In this document: piece after piece, positions 20,948 through 28,895 of the stretch
Numbering within the stretch: position 1 is the stretch's first letter
How the letters are laid out: each line of letters opens with the position of its first letter
Notes under the pieces: model-generated
Databases searched by the model: none
Told to the model about the DNA's origin: nothing
What the model saw: only the letters and a program-made list of their open reading frames with translations
Virus record (IMG/VR): IMGVR_UViG_3300037963_005232
Span: 1 to 33,413 of that record
From: a virus
Strand: one strand, 5' to 3'
DNA: 33,413 nt
Translations under genes and position numbers: made by a program

Positions 20948-22079
20948 GTGGATTGATAATGATTTTCCCAAGCTGCTAGGTGCCGAACTCTATCGGCCCC
21001 ATCCCGGTTACATCATCGAGATGGCGGTAGAGCCCGTGGTTGTTCACGATTTCGCTAAGCAACCCGGTCAAACTGTTCAGCTCGATCGCTACCGCTTCTG
21101 GGGCAATCCTGGTAATAAGGATTCCCGAGAGCGCACAGCTGATCAAACACTGGGCACTGCATCTAGCCGCTCTATTGTTAAAGATAAGGTTCTGGTGAAC
21201 CTTAAGGAGTACACGGGTCCTGCGGATCCGGCCGACGCTACTTCGCCCAGCACCTTCAAGGTTGCGCGCGAAACTCTGCTGACCGCTCAGCGTTTGCTGC
21301 TTGATACCGGCAACCTGAATGTCTTCCACCAAAGCATTGGTTCTCTGACCCTGCTGGATGACTACCGCCGCTGGCGTGACCGCGTCTTCGCTGACGAGCT
21401 GTTCAAGGCTGAAGCGAATGGCGAAGCCTCTGATTCTCAGGGTGGCTACTACTACCCGCTCAGCAAGGCAAAGGCAGCGTCTGCACCCTTCCTGACTTAC
21501 TCTGCTACTGAGTCAGCGAAGTTTGACGTCAAGACCGACCTGCTTCAGGTGGTCAAGGACATGCGCAAGCGCAATGTCCCGACATTCGCCGATGGTTATT
21601 ACCGTTGCATCGCAGATCCCACTGCAATGATGCACTTGAGGCAAAACGATGCCTTTAGAGAAATCGCGCGATATGCCGGCAACGGTATGGTCAACCCCCT
21701 GCAACCTGAGCAGGCTCCCAACGCCAACTTCTTCTATGGCATGGGTCCCGCTTACGGACAAGCAGGTTTCGTAGCTGGTCAGCCTGTAATGCCAACGGGA
21801 TTCCTATTTGAGGGAGTTCGTTGGTTTGAGTCCACCAACCTGGCTGAGAAGAGCCTTGAAGTTTCGATTAACAGCAGTCAGCAGGTTTACACCGCTGCAC
21901 CCATGCTGTTCTTCGGCCCTCAGGCAGTCGGCGTAGGCATCGGCGGAAACAATGCCCAGATCCTGCTTAACAATAATGACGACTTTAGTCGCTTCATTAT
22001 TATGATCTGGTCTCTCTTTGCTGGTTTTGAAGTGCTTAATCGCGACTTCATTACCGTTGCTTACTCATTCGTATTCTGA
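20946..22079 (+). CDS. Major capsid protein (377 aa)
   Basis: This is the best candidate for the shell subunit. Length suits an HK97-fold capsid protein, and it stands directly before a decoration-like gene. The words LYRPHPGY, DRYRFWGNPG, GTASSRSIVKDKVLVNLKEY, DDYRRWRDRVF and the C-terminal GFEVLNRDFITVAYSFVF have the look of capsid proteins of marine podovirus-like phages as I recall them; family assignment is by resemblance and context. ATG 20946 is preferred because GAGGAAT lies about 11 bases upstream; an upstream extension in frame would run through the promoter region and a minus-strand gene. No cleavage or protease gene is seen nearby. Confidence 0.87.
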   Translation: MWIDNDFPKLLGAELYRPHPGYIIEMAVEPVVVHDFAKQPGQTVQLDRYRFWGNPGNKDSRERTADQTLGTASSRSIVKDKVLVNLKEYTGPADPADATSPSTFKVARETLLTAQRLLLDTGNLNVFHQSIGSLTLLDDYRRWRDRVFADELFKAEANGEASDSQGGYYYPLSKAKAASAPFLTYSATESAKFDVKTDLLQVVKDMRKRNVPTFADGYYRCIADPTAMMHLRQNDAFREIARYAGNGMVNPLQPEQAPNANFFYGMGPAYGQAGFVAGQPVMPTGFLFEGVRWFESTNLAEKSLEVSINSSQQVYTAAPMLFFGPQAVGVGIGGNNAQILLNNNDDFSRFIIMIWSLFAGFEVLNRDFITVAYSFVF

Positions 22080-22095
22080 GGGAGGTAAGTAACCA

Positions 22096-22737
22096 ATGTC
22101 TAAGAGAATTTTTCCTGGTAACTTTGTTACCAATCTGAGTAGCTACCAGGGTCAGTGCGTTATTGCAGTCCCCGGTAGGCAGTACTACCACAAGATCGGC
22201 TACGCACTTGTCGACTCAACTGGCGGTACGTCTTTCGACGTGATCATCCCCAGCCCCGACAAGCGCGATGACGACAAGCCTCGGGCAAACATCACCGGGC
22301 TGGTAGTGCCAGATGGTGCAACCGTTTACTCCCTCGGCTTGCGCGTGACTGACAACCGCAAGGAGAAGGACAAGGGCGATGCCGCTTCTGGCCTGGTTGG
22401 CACCAACACCAACCGTCTGAAGCTTGCAACTGCTGTGAACTCCACCGCTGGCGGTGTGATCTCCAGCTCTGCGCTCGGAACCAACTCAGCAAGCCTGGCT
22501 GTCGCTTCAACCACCGTTGCCCCAGGCACTGGTCGTTTTAGCGCTGCTGGTACTGCTGTGAGCGGAGCAAAGACCCTCAAGGTCTTCGTTACCGACAGCA
22601 CCGGTGCATCCGCTGGCTCTGCCCTGACCTCCACGGCCACTGGCGGCAGCTACATCATCTGCGAAGTCTCCTACTACCTGGATGACGACGTAGCCACAAC
22701 TGATGACACAATCCTGCCTTATCTGACTGAGTCCTGA
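22096..22737 (+). CDS. Putative capsid decoration/structural protein (213 aa)
   Basis: A beta-rich protein with a Thr/Ala/Ser/Gly-rich middle (about 115-185) and an acidic end. It begins MSKRIFPGNFVTNLSSYQGQ and contains KIGYALVDSTGGTSFDVIIPSP. No enzyme motif is present. Location straight after the major capsid protein, within the same transcript and closed by a terminator, fits a decoration or minor capsid protein; the role is inferred. The Shine-Dalgarno GGGAGGT, about nine bases upstream, is among the strongest here and implies abundant product. Confidence 0.78.
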   Translation: MSKRIFPGNFVTNLSSYQGQCVIAVPGRQYYHKIGYALVDSTGGTSFDVIIPSPDKRDDDKPRANITGLVVPDGATVYSLGLRVTDNRKEKDKGDAASGLVGTNTNRLKLATAVNSTAGGVISSSALGTNSASLAVASTTVAPGTGRFSAAGTAVSGAKTLKVFVTDSTGASAGSALTSTATGGSYIICEVSYYLDDDVATTDDTILPYLTES

Positions 22738-22758
22738 TACGGCGATTGTTTCCCTAGG

Positions 22759-22795
22759 ATGAGGGCTATTGGGTGACCATAGCCCTCATTTTTTT
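22759..22795 (+). terminator. Strong rho-independent terminator after the capsid genes
   Basis: An 11-bp perfect stem, ATGAGGGCTAT (22759-22769) with ATAGCCCTCAT (22779-22789), has a 9-base loop and is followed by six more T. It is the best terminator in the window and ends the capsid transcript. The next start codon (22802) is only six bases past the T-run. Confidence 0.92.
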
Positions 22796-22801
22796 GTACA
22801 T

Positions 22802-23233
22802 ATGGCTCTGTACCAGAACACTAAAACTGGCCAGCTTGTTGAATTCATTGGCTACCACGACAAGGAGTGGGCAATGGTCAAGAATTCAAGCGGTCAAGTT
22901 GCTTACGTTGCCTTGAATGATCTTGAGAGCTATGAGGCAAACAAAGGTAGAACGGGTACAGTCCCTCAGCCTCAGTCAGCTGAAGTAGAGGTTGACGAAG
23001 ACAAAATGCCCGAAACCATTATTCCGGCTGACACTCGTCTGAACCTCAATGCTGCGACAGCTGAAGCTATTGCCAAGCATGTCAAAGGCATCGGATATGC
23101 CACAGCGAAGAAGATTATTGAACTTCGACTCTCCCTGCCTGGCGAGCGTTTCAAGAGCTTCGATCAGCTCAAGAAGATTGGGCGTGTGGATTGGGACGAA
23201 GTAATCGCTGCAGACCTAACTTACATTGCTTGA
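22802..23233 (+). CDS. Helix-hairpin-helix protein of the capsid/connector region (143 aa)
   Basis: Residues 1-45 form a small beta domain (LVEFIGYHDKEWAMVKNSSG) followed by an acidic linker. The C-terminal region (about 79-135) is a ComEA-like double helix-hairpin-helix: it begins RLNLNAATAEAIAKHV, has the hairpin KGIGYATAKKI (95-105), then FKSFDQLKKIGRVDWDEVI. Such domains bind DNA backbone without sequence preference. Within a structural region it may contact packaged DNA or the portal; this is inference. ATG 22802 is chosen because an earlier in-frame start would lie inside the terminator. No Shine-Dalgarno is visible. Confidence 0.82.
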   Translation: MALYQNTKTGQLVEFIGYHDKEWAMVKNSSGQVAYVALNDLESYEANKGRTGTVPQPQSAEVEVDEDKMPETIIPADTRLNLNAATAEAIAKHVKGIGYATAKKIIELRLSLPGERFKSFDQLKKIGRVDWDEVIAADLTYIA

Positions 23234-23239
23234 TTCTCA

Positions 23240-23245
23240 TAGAAT
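23240..23245 (+). promoter_or_regulatory. TAGAAT word upstream of the connector-like gene
   Basis: TAGAAT lies 21 bp before the ATG at 23267, in the 33-bp gap after the helix-hairpin-helix gene. It is one base from TATAAT and matches the words before 6206, 11331 and 28896. No clear -35 box accompanies it. Confidence 0.25.
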
Positions 23246-23266
23246 TAGATCAGGTCGCTGATTATC

Positions 23267-23752
23267 ATGGAGCTCAACGACTTCGATAAAAGCCGTTGTC
23301 GCTTCCATTTGGGGTACAACGTAGGAGCAAATCTTCCGGCAGGCGATATCGCCAGGCTGGAAGAAGCTTTGGCAAGGATCCCGGATAGCTATTTCTATTC
23401 GAGAATCCTTGAACACATTGAGCGGTGCGATAAAGCCTTCAAGGTTTCGCAGATCTTCAGGGTTGAAGACCAGCCGCAGCCCAGTCGCGTTGAGCGAATT
23501 ACTGGTGACACGGATCGAGCGATCTTCCAGTCCGAGCCGCTTAAGGCCTCAAAGGACTATTGGGAGGTCTATTTAAGAGAGACCGACCTCTTAGCTCAAA
23601 CGCTTTATGTAGCGAATTATCGCCGCGATGAGGTTCGTCGTTATGCATACGACAGAGCTGGAGCTGAATACATCATGGGCGTCCCTGGCCCAGCAGACAC
23701 AGCGGTCGGCACTCGAATTTTGCAGGCCCAAGGCGCAATGAACTGGAGGTAA
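23267..23752 (+). CDS. Putative head-tail connector/adaptor protein (161 aa)
   Basis: A helical soluble protein with the words RCRFHLGYNVGANLPAGD, RIPDSYFYSRILEHIERCD and LYVANYRRDEVRRY, ending in GPADTAVGTRIL. I recall this pattern from conserved proteins downstream of the capsid gene in marine phages. Size, helical character and position between capsid genes and tail genes fit a head-tail adaptor; that role is inferred, not proven. There is a 33-bp gap before it and a strong ribosome-binding site for the next gene directly after it. Confidence 0.72.
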   Translation: MELNDFDKSRCRFHLGYNVGANLPAGDIARLEEALARIPDSYFYSRILEHIERCDKAFKVSQIFRVEDQPQPSRVERITGDTDRAIFQSEPLKASKDYWEVYLRETDLLAQTLYVANYRRDEVRRYAYDRAGAEYIMGVPGPADTAVGTRILQAQGAMNWR

Positions 23753-23755
23753 TCA

Positions 23756-24748
23756 ATGGCTCAAGGTCAATGGGTGACAGTCCCAGGCAACCTGACTCAA
23801 TCAGGAAAGCCTGAACGTCGCTATCAAATGAAGAGCGGCCAATACAGGACTACTGAGCCACGTAGTGCTGAGTGGTACGACGAGATGTATGTCAAACCCA
23901 CTAGCAATGCGGTCGGAGGCATCCGTGATTTTTTAGGGGGCCTTGCGATTGTCAAAGGGGCAATGAATCCGGACCCGACACCGAAGCCGCAACAGAAAGG
24001 TCCAACCTCTTTTGCAGATGCCCTAGTAGGTACTCCATTCGTACTAAATGGCGTCCTTGGGTTCAAGAACCAGGACGGTAATTTTCAAGCCAGAGGCGAC
24101 ATGGAAGGGCCTGTCGATGGATTAACGATTGATGAATCCTCTCTCCCATCTCAGGAGAATCCGCTGGGTCCAGAGCAACCCAGAAGCACAGGTCTTTCCG
24201 ATGACGCGGACGTTCGTCAGTCCGCACTGGATGCGATGCGTCAGCAATACGCTCCAAGCACTGGCATCTATGACACCGATGCTGGCAAAGCAATGCTTGC
24301 CATGGCTCAGCAGAACCAACTGTCTGGCGAAGGCAATCTTGCTGACTACTACGGCGCTCAGCAAAAAGTCGGTGCTGGCCTGAGCGACGAAATCATCGGT
24401 GCCATGGGTTACGAAGGTCCTATGGCCGAATGGGCGAAAGCTAACCCAGCGTTGGCGATGCGCGAATACAACAAGAAGTTCGCCAATTCATACGAAGGCT
24501 CAGGCCCTGGCGATGAAGCCATTCAGCAAGCGATGGATCAGGGTCAGTTCTTCCCTTCACAAGGGAGTCCTAATCCGCTGGGAACAACAGGCCAGCCTCG
24601 TGAAGCAAACACCCAGGCAACCAGTGCCATGCAGAACACGATGTCCCAAAAAGCATCAGAAGCTGGCCTGCAAGGTAAGTCAATGCTGATGGCCTTATTG
24701 AACAAGATGGAAGCTGACAACATGAAAAGAATGGGAGCCCAGCGATGA
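23756..24748 (+). CDS. Large disordered virion protein of unknown function (330 aa)
   Basis: A polar protein rich in Gly, Ala, Gln, Pro and Met with little predicted structure. There is a short hydrophobic region near 58-68 (FLGGLAIVKGA), Gln/Ala-rich helices in the C-terminal half and a Lys/Met helix at the end. It begins MAQGQWVTVPGNLTQSG. No family is recognised. The start is fixed by GGAGGT five to six bases upstream. The stop overlaps the next ATG (ATGA), giving translational coupling. Context places it among tail or neck components. Confidence 0.72.
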   Translation: MAQGQWVTVPGNLTQSGKPERRYQMKSGQYRTTEPRSAEWYDEMYVKPTSNAVGGIRDFLGGLAIVKGAMNPDPTPKPQQKGPTSFADALVGTPFVLNGVLGFKNQDGNFQARGDMEGPVDGLTIDESSLPSQENPLGPEQPRSTGLSDDADVRQSALDAMRQQYAPSTGIYDTDAGKAMLAMAQQNQLSGEGNLADYYGAQQKVGAGLSDEIIGAMGYEGPMAEWAKANPALAMREYNKKFANSYEGSGPGDEAIQQAMDQGQFFPSQGSPNPLGTTGQPREANTQATSAMQNTMSQKASEAGLQGKSMLMALLNKMEADNMKRMGAQR

Positions 24749-25212
24749 CTAAGCCCTCACATTCCAACGAAGACTTTTATAAGCACCGTAGGGGTCCCAA
24801 ACGTGCCACTCGGATGAACGACTGGTACGAAGATACAACAGGTCATCGCGAGACGAAAAACTTTTTCAGCGCGACGCCAAATGGTGTACCTAACAACCCT
24901 AATAATTTTCAGTCCTTCACGCCTGCAAGCAGCCACTTCGCTCCTAGCGGGCAACCCGATGGTGATGTTGTCTTCCGCCGTAATCCTTACGGTGATGGCG
25001 AGCAGATAGTTGAACAAGATTTGCCAGTTGCCTCGAGACCAACTCAGCAGGGCAAGTACTTCAACAATGCCCCAACTGATCCGAAATTAGACCGCCCTAA
25101 TTTCATGCAAAGCCCTGGCCCCGCGACTGGCATGAGTACGAGCTTCAGTGGCTTTGGTAAAGGCCCTGGCCGCAACATCAAACGCCGTACTGATAGCAAG
25201 AAAGCTCAGTAA
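24745..25212 (+). CDS. Basic, Asn/Pro/Gly-rich protein of unknown function (155 aa)
   Basis: The N-terminus is basic (YKHRRGPKRATRMNDWY). The middle is Asn/Phe/Pro-rich and the end is strongly basic (GRNIKRRTDSKKAQ). No regular secondary structure or family is obvious; probably a flexible protein that binds nucleic acid or another virion subunit. Its ATG overlaps the preceding stop. The stop is followed by a 24-base gap holding a good Shine-Dalgarno for the next gene. Function unknown. Confidence 0.68.
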   Translation: MTKPSHSNEDFYKHRRGPKRATRMNDWYEDTTGHRETKNFFSATPNGVPNNPNNFQSFTPASSHFAPSGQPDGDVVFRRNPYGDGEQIVEQDLPVASRPTQQGKYFNNAPTDPKLDRPNFMQSPGPATGMSTSFSGFGKGPGRNIKRRTDSKKAQ

Positions 25213-25236
25213 GATTAGTTAAACAGGAGTTGTAAA

Positions 25237-25773
25237 TTGGCAACCAGTAGTTCTAACAAAATGCCGCTGCTGGTTGACAGGCCGCTGCATTCCTTTGCAT
25301 CGGTCGGCGGCGCAGCTGCCTTGACCGATGCCACGAATTTAAACACTCCAAGTGGTGGAGGCTGTGTACTGCTAGTTGACTGCCTAAGTAACGACGGTGC
25401 GGTGGTTGACAGTTTATCGATCATTGCGAATGAAGCCAGTACAACTGCCTCTAAGGTGCTTGCCTTCCTGAGTATTGCAACGGCGCCAGCCTCGATTACA
25501 TCGGCCAACACAGTCTGCGTTGCAAGCGCGACAATCTCTTCTTCGGCTATTGGTGATCGCACCAATATCTCACTACCAGCATTAAGCGTTCCTGTCCCGA
25601 ACCTTGCGGGGCCAGCCGCAACAACCACGACTTTTGCCTCAGAGCTGGATAAGAAAAATACCGGTCTATATGTACCTTCAGGTGCTGTCCTCTACGTCGG
25701 GGTGAGTGCAGCTTTGACAGCGCCTAGTTCTGCTACTCGAGTCAACGTCTTTGCTCAGGGAGGTTTCTTCTGA
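25237..25773 (+). CDS. Beta-rich virion structural protein, TTG start (178 aa)
   Basis: A Ser/Thr/Ala/Val-rich beta protein without enzyme motifs; it begins MATSSSNKMPLLVDRPLHSF and ends TRVNVFAQGGFF. I recall similar proteins in cyanophage structural regions without assigned function. The start is decided by AGGAG (25225-25229), seven bases before TTG 25237; the first ATG (25261) has no such site. The stop shares one base with the next ATG (TGATG). A tail or capsid-surface role is the likely reading. Confidence 0.75.
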   Translation: MATSSSNKMPLLVDRPLHSFASVGGAAALTDATNLNTPSGGGCVLLVDCLSNDGAVVDSLSIIANEASTTASKVLAFLSIATAPASITSANTVCVASATISSSAIGDRTNISLPALSVPVPNLAGPAATTTTFASELDKKNTGLYVPSGAVLYVGVSAALTAPSSATRVNVFAQGGFF

Positions 25774-26570
25774 TGAATTATGAGCAACTCATTAATGAGT
25801 TTTATCAGAATTACCTAGGCCGAGCGCCAGACGAAGAGGGCCGGAAAGGCTACTTGGCCCAGATGCAAGGCGGGCGCAATCCCTATGAGATTGCCTACGA
25901 AATCCAGGGCTCAGATGAAGGCAGGGCGTACAAGGCAAGGCAGGCGTTTGATAATCAGCGAGCAATTGATGTTGCTAATACGAAGGCAAGAGATATTCAA
26001 GCTAAATACGATCAAGCGGCAGGTGAACGAGATAAGCTCCAAGAGAGAATCGGTGGCTATGAAGGTCGCATCAAAGGTTTTGAAGACGATATTGAGGATT
26101 ACAAGGAAAGACAAATTCAGCTTGCAGGGCAATACCAAACTGCCCTAGGGCAGGTTCAGGATTGGACGACTAAGGCCGGCGAGTACCAGCGCGCTGCGTC
26201 TGACTGGGAAAATCAATTCCAGTCGAAATCTGCTGAATACCAAGCTGCCAGACAGGAGGCCGAACGCTATCGCAACGAGGCAGTAGGTCGTCAGCTGGCT
26301 GGGCTTCGCAGCGGTTCAACTATTGGCGGTTCAAACGCTGGTGGAGCTGAAAGAGGAAGTCTTGCTTCAGGCGGGACCGGATACCGGTCAGCCGACGACA
26401 AGGCTGTTCAAATCGAGAAGAATATCCAAGCAGAAAGCGGCGCACTGTCACGCAAAGGCCCAGTCGTTGAGCGAATAGCCCGAGCTGAGCCACGCAGAGC
26501 AGCATCATCTGGTGGAGGCCAGGCTCCTCCAACTCAATCATCCAGTTACTACGCAAGTCGTTTTAGGTAA
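25773..26570 (+). CDS. DUF4214-like domain plus coiled coil, paralogue A (265 aa)
   Basis: Residues about 4-50 match the DUF4214 pattern: a Leu/Tyr helix, YLGRAPDEEGRKGYL, then an Ala/Gly turn and a Ser-Asp-Glu-Gly helix. The domain is common in secreted and surface proteins. A long coiled coil follows (about 65-180), then a Gly/Ser linker, the motif LSRKGPVVER (about 225-234) and the ending YYASRFR. The next gene has the same coiled coil, motif and ending but a different N-terminal domain. The start shares a base with the previous stop. It may be a tail spike or adaptor; the role is not established. Confidence 0.78.
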   Translation: MNYEQLINEFYQNYLGRAPDEEGRKGYLAQMQGGRNPYEIAYEIQGSDEGRAYKARQAFDNQRAIDVANTKARDIQAKYDQAAGERDKLQERIGGYEGRIKGFEDDIEDYKERQIQLAGQYQTALGQVQDWTTKAGEYQRAASDWENQFQSKSAEYQAARQEAERYRNEAVGRQLAGLRSGSTIGGSNAGGAERGSLASGGTGYRSADDKAVQIEKNIQAESGALSRKGPVVERIARAEPRRAASSGGGQAPPTQSSSYYASRFR

Positions 26571-27316
26571 TGTCGATACTCCACCAGTTCCGAGGCGATC
26601 AAGGAGGCTTCGGACTCAAGTCATACCAAAGAGCCCGAGCTGCTGGCCTAAACCCCAAGCAGATTGCTGCTGCAATTGGCCCCTCTGGAATGCCAATGGG
26701 CTGGAGGGCTAGGGATGCAATTATCAGGGATACCGCTTACCAGGCTGAAGGTCTTAAGCAACAGAGAAATGCAGCACAGGACGAAGCTGCGAAATTGCGC
26801 GGTGAGTATGAGGGGCGAATCCGAGACTTTGAGAGTCGGCTGGAAGACTACAAGGGCCAAGTCAGCACGCTGACCGATCAGTACCAGGGAGCTCTCCAGC
26901 AGTCCCAGGAATACCAGCAATCAGCCGCAGACTTTGAAGACAAGTTCAACCGGCGAACAACTGAGTTTGAGGCAGCGAGACAAGAAGCCAATCGCTACCG
27001 AGAGGAAGCAGTCGGACAGCAACTGCGAGCGATCCGATCAGGCGCGACAACGGGAGGTCGCCAGCAGACTACAAGCGGAATTGCCGATCTAAGTGGAGGT
27101 GATGCCAGGTTCCAAGACTCGGGTGACGACAGTGCAATCACAAAAGCGGCAAAAGCAGAAGGTGGTTTGACCGACAGCGTCTTGAGTCGCAAAGGCCCGG
27201 TAGTCGAACGCATGCAAACAGCACAGCGCCGTCAAACAGCTCCGAGTGGAGCTCCATCGGCTGGACTCTCTAGCGGTAGAGGAGCTGCCGGTTATTACGC
27301 CTCAAGGTTCCGTTGA
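26570..27316 (+). CDS. Coiled-coil paralogue B with a different N-terminal domain (248 aa)
   Basis: The first about 55 residues (MSILHQFRGDQGGFGLKSY, then ARAAGLNPKQIAAAIGPSGM) form a small helical domain unlike that of the preceding gene; it may be helix-turn-helix-like. From about residue 56 the protein follows paralogue A: a coiled coil with DFESRLEDYKGQVS and ARQEANRYREEAVGQQL, then LSRKGPVVERMQTAQ and the ending GYYASRFR. The two genes are coupled by TAATG and probably assemble together. The stop overlaps a tiny membrane-peptide frame. Function unknown. Confidence 0.78.
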   Translation: MSILHQFRGDQGGFGLKSYQRARAAGLNPKQIAAAIGPSGMPMGWRARDAIIRDTAYQAEGLKQQRNAAQDEAAKLRGEYEGRIRDFESRLEDYKGQVSTLTDQYQGALQQSQEYQQSAADFEDKFNRRTTEFEAARQEANRYREEAVGQQLRAIRSGATTGGRQQTTSGIADLSGGDARFQDSGDDSAITKAAKAEGGLTDSVLSRKGPVVERMQTAQRRQTAPSGAPSAGLSSGRGAAGYYASRFR

Positions 27317-27423
27317 TGTTGGTTATCGCAAGCACTGTGTTGATGGCATCAGTCACGGTCTTCTTCGCGCACCTCTGGGACTGCCGACCAGCGTCATCGC
27401 GGCATAGAAAAAACCATGGCTAA
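27316..27423 (+). CDS. Tiny predicted membrane peptide (35 aa)
   Basis: The frame starts at an ATG sharing one base with the preceding stop (TGATG) and ends eight bases inside the next gene. It encodes a hydrophobic segment, residues 2-20 (LVIASTVLMASVTVFFAHL), then a Trp/Asp/Cys junction and a basic tail (RPASSRHRKNHG). The layout is a single N-terminal transmembrane helix with a positive C-terminal tail, as in some small phage holin-like or superinfection proteins. Its fit in the 99-bp space between two real genes supports it. No homologue is recognised. Confidence 0.5.
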   Translation: MLVIASTVLMASVTVFFAHLWDCRPASSRHRKNHG

Positions 27424-28858
27424 GGGTCTGGGCTCCTTTGGTCGGAATTTCAAGTTCTCGTCCGTCAAGAAGCCAGTACCGCAAAAGGCCAAGGGTTTGT
27501 ACCCCAGCGCCGGGACAGGAGCGGGTGAGTACGGATCCGTTCAGTTCCCTACTGTCATTGAGCAGTACAACCGAGAGTCCGACTACAAGCGATGGAAGCT
27601 TGGCCAGGAGTACTACTTCGGCAAAGGGCGCACCTGGGGAGACAGGCAGTTCAACATCCTGGCCAGGTTCCTTAACCAGAACCCATCCTCGACTGCTGAC
27701 GAAATCGAGACGACAGGAAGCCGAGAGGTTGTCACGCTGTTCCCTAGTGCAACAAGCCCGGAGAACGCTTGGTATGTAGCCACCAGGGTTAGGGGGAGCT
27801 TTTTATTCCCCCAGGCAATCCAGTCCTCTGCATTGACTTACAACCAATCTGATCCAGACCCCAGCAACCACACGATCACCTACAACGTCACGGGCATCTA
27901 CAACGCTCAACAGCTAGGTATCTACAACGTCTGCATCGGCGACCAATTCGAGGACTCGGCTTCTGGACCAAGCTTTCCAGACGATCTGGTTAGGCAAGAC
28001 ACTGACGCAGTTGCCTTCACGCTGATTGCCGTCTCCACGGCGAGCATGACGATGACATTTGACTTGTCGAAACCTCACCGACGAGTCAACCGTAATGGGA
28101 ATATCTACTGGAAGAAAGAGAAATATGACCCTGATGATCCGACCGTTCCAGTTCTGAAATGGAAGGATGATGGCTCGAAGTATCTGGCATCATCGTTCAC
28201 ATTCTTCTGTTGTTGCCCTGATTGCCTGGGAGGAGCAGTCGCGAACCTGGATACCGTTCAGTCAAAAGCGACTCTCGACACATTCCCTCTGCCCAACGCA
28301 AACAGAAGTGTCATCAGTGCCTGGGAGAGCGAAGGCGTCGGCTACTACCGGCAGTGGCGGTCTCTCGCTAGTCGCAAGGATCAACGTCGCGAGTGCAAAC
28401 ACATTCACGCACAGCGATGGGCATGCGGCGTCCCATGGCTTGAGCCTGATGACTATCCCACAGCATCCGAAAGGGATGTACTGGAATTCATGGCTTCAGC
28501 CGAGAAAGCCTTGGACCCCGAGGAGTATTTGAGATACTTCAGAAATCGCCGGTTGAGCTTCGATCGTTTTGTGCTGACAATTGCCGAATCAGCAGGACTG
28601 ACTCTTTTCCCAGGCGGTGATGTCCGCGAGAACATTAGGCCGAGCAATTTGCCGATGCTCTGGAACGACCGAATTGAACCACTTGCTTCCTGGTGCAGAA
28701 ACAATGATTGGTGGATGGAACGAGGTACTCAGAACTTAAAGTGCTTCAACGCAACAACACAGCAATTTCAAGACACAGTGCCAAAAGGTGGTGTGGATTA
28801 TCCGATCCTTGAGTTCCTATCGGATACAGCACCAACTACGCCAAAGATAGTTCCTTAA
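27416..28858 (+). CDS. Tail protein with a SWIM-like Cys/His cluster (480 aa)
   Basis: A large soluble protein without signal peptide. Residues about 1-45 are basic and Gly/Pro-rich, and a beta-rich middle includes FLFPQAIQSSALTY. A Cys/His cluster comprises C265, C267 and C270 in FFCCCPDC, and C327, H329, H331 and C337 in ECKHIHAQRWAC. The spacing CxC...CxH is that of SWIM-type zinc fingers. A helical C-terminal region follows. Similar Cys-cluster proteins precede tail-fibre genes in marine phages as I recall. Metal binding is predicted only. It probably forms part of the tail or fibre attachment. Confidence 0.72.
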   Translation: MAKGLGSFGRNFKFSSVKKPVPQKAKGLYPSAGTGAGEYGSVQFPTVIEQYNRESDYKRWKLGQEYYFGKGRTWGDRQFNILARFLNQNPSSTADEIETTGSREVVTLFPSATSPENAWYVATRVRGSFLFPQAIQSSALTYNQSDPDPSNHTITYNVTGIYNAQQLGIYNVCIGDQFEDSASGPSFPDDLVRQDTDAVAFTLIAVSTASMTMTFDLSKPHRRVNRNGNIYWKKEKYDPDDPTVPVLKWKDDGSKYLASSFTFFCCCPDCLGGAVANLDTVQSKATLDTFPLPNANRSVISAWESEGVGYYRQWRSLASRKDQRRECKHIHAQRWACGVPWLEPDDYPTASERDVLEFMASAEKALDPEEYLRYFRNRRLSFDRFVLTIAESAGLTLFPGGDVRENIRPSNLPMLWNDRIEPLASWCRNNDWWMERGTQNLKCFNATTQQFQDTVPKGGVDYPILEFLSDTAPTTPKIVP

Positions 28859-28864
28859 GCCATT

Positions 28865-28870
28865 TAGAAT
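28865..28870 (+). promoter_or_regulatory. TAGAAT word upstream of the fibre genes
   Basis: TAGAAT lies 25 bp before the GTG start at 28896, in a 37-bp gap that also holds GAGGAGG (28875-28881). It is the fourth TAGAAT before a gene in this window. No -35 box is clear, so the promoter call is tentative. Confidence 0.25.
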
Positions 28871-28895
28871 ACGCGAGGAGGCAATAACATAAGCC

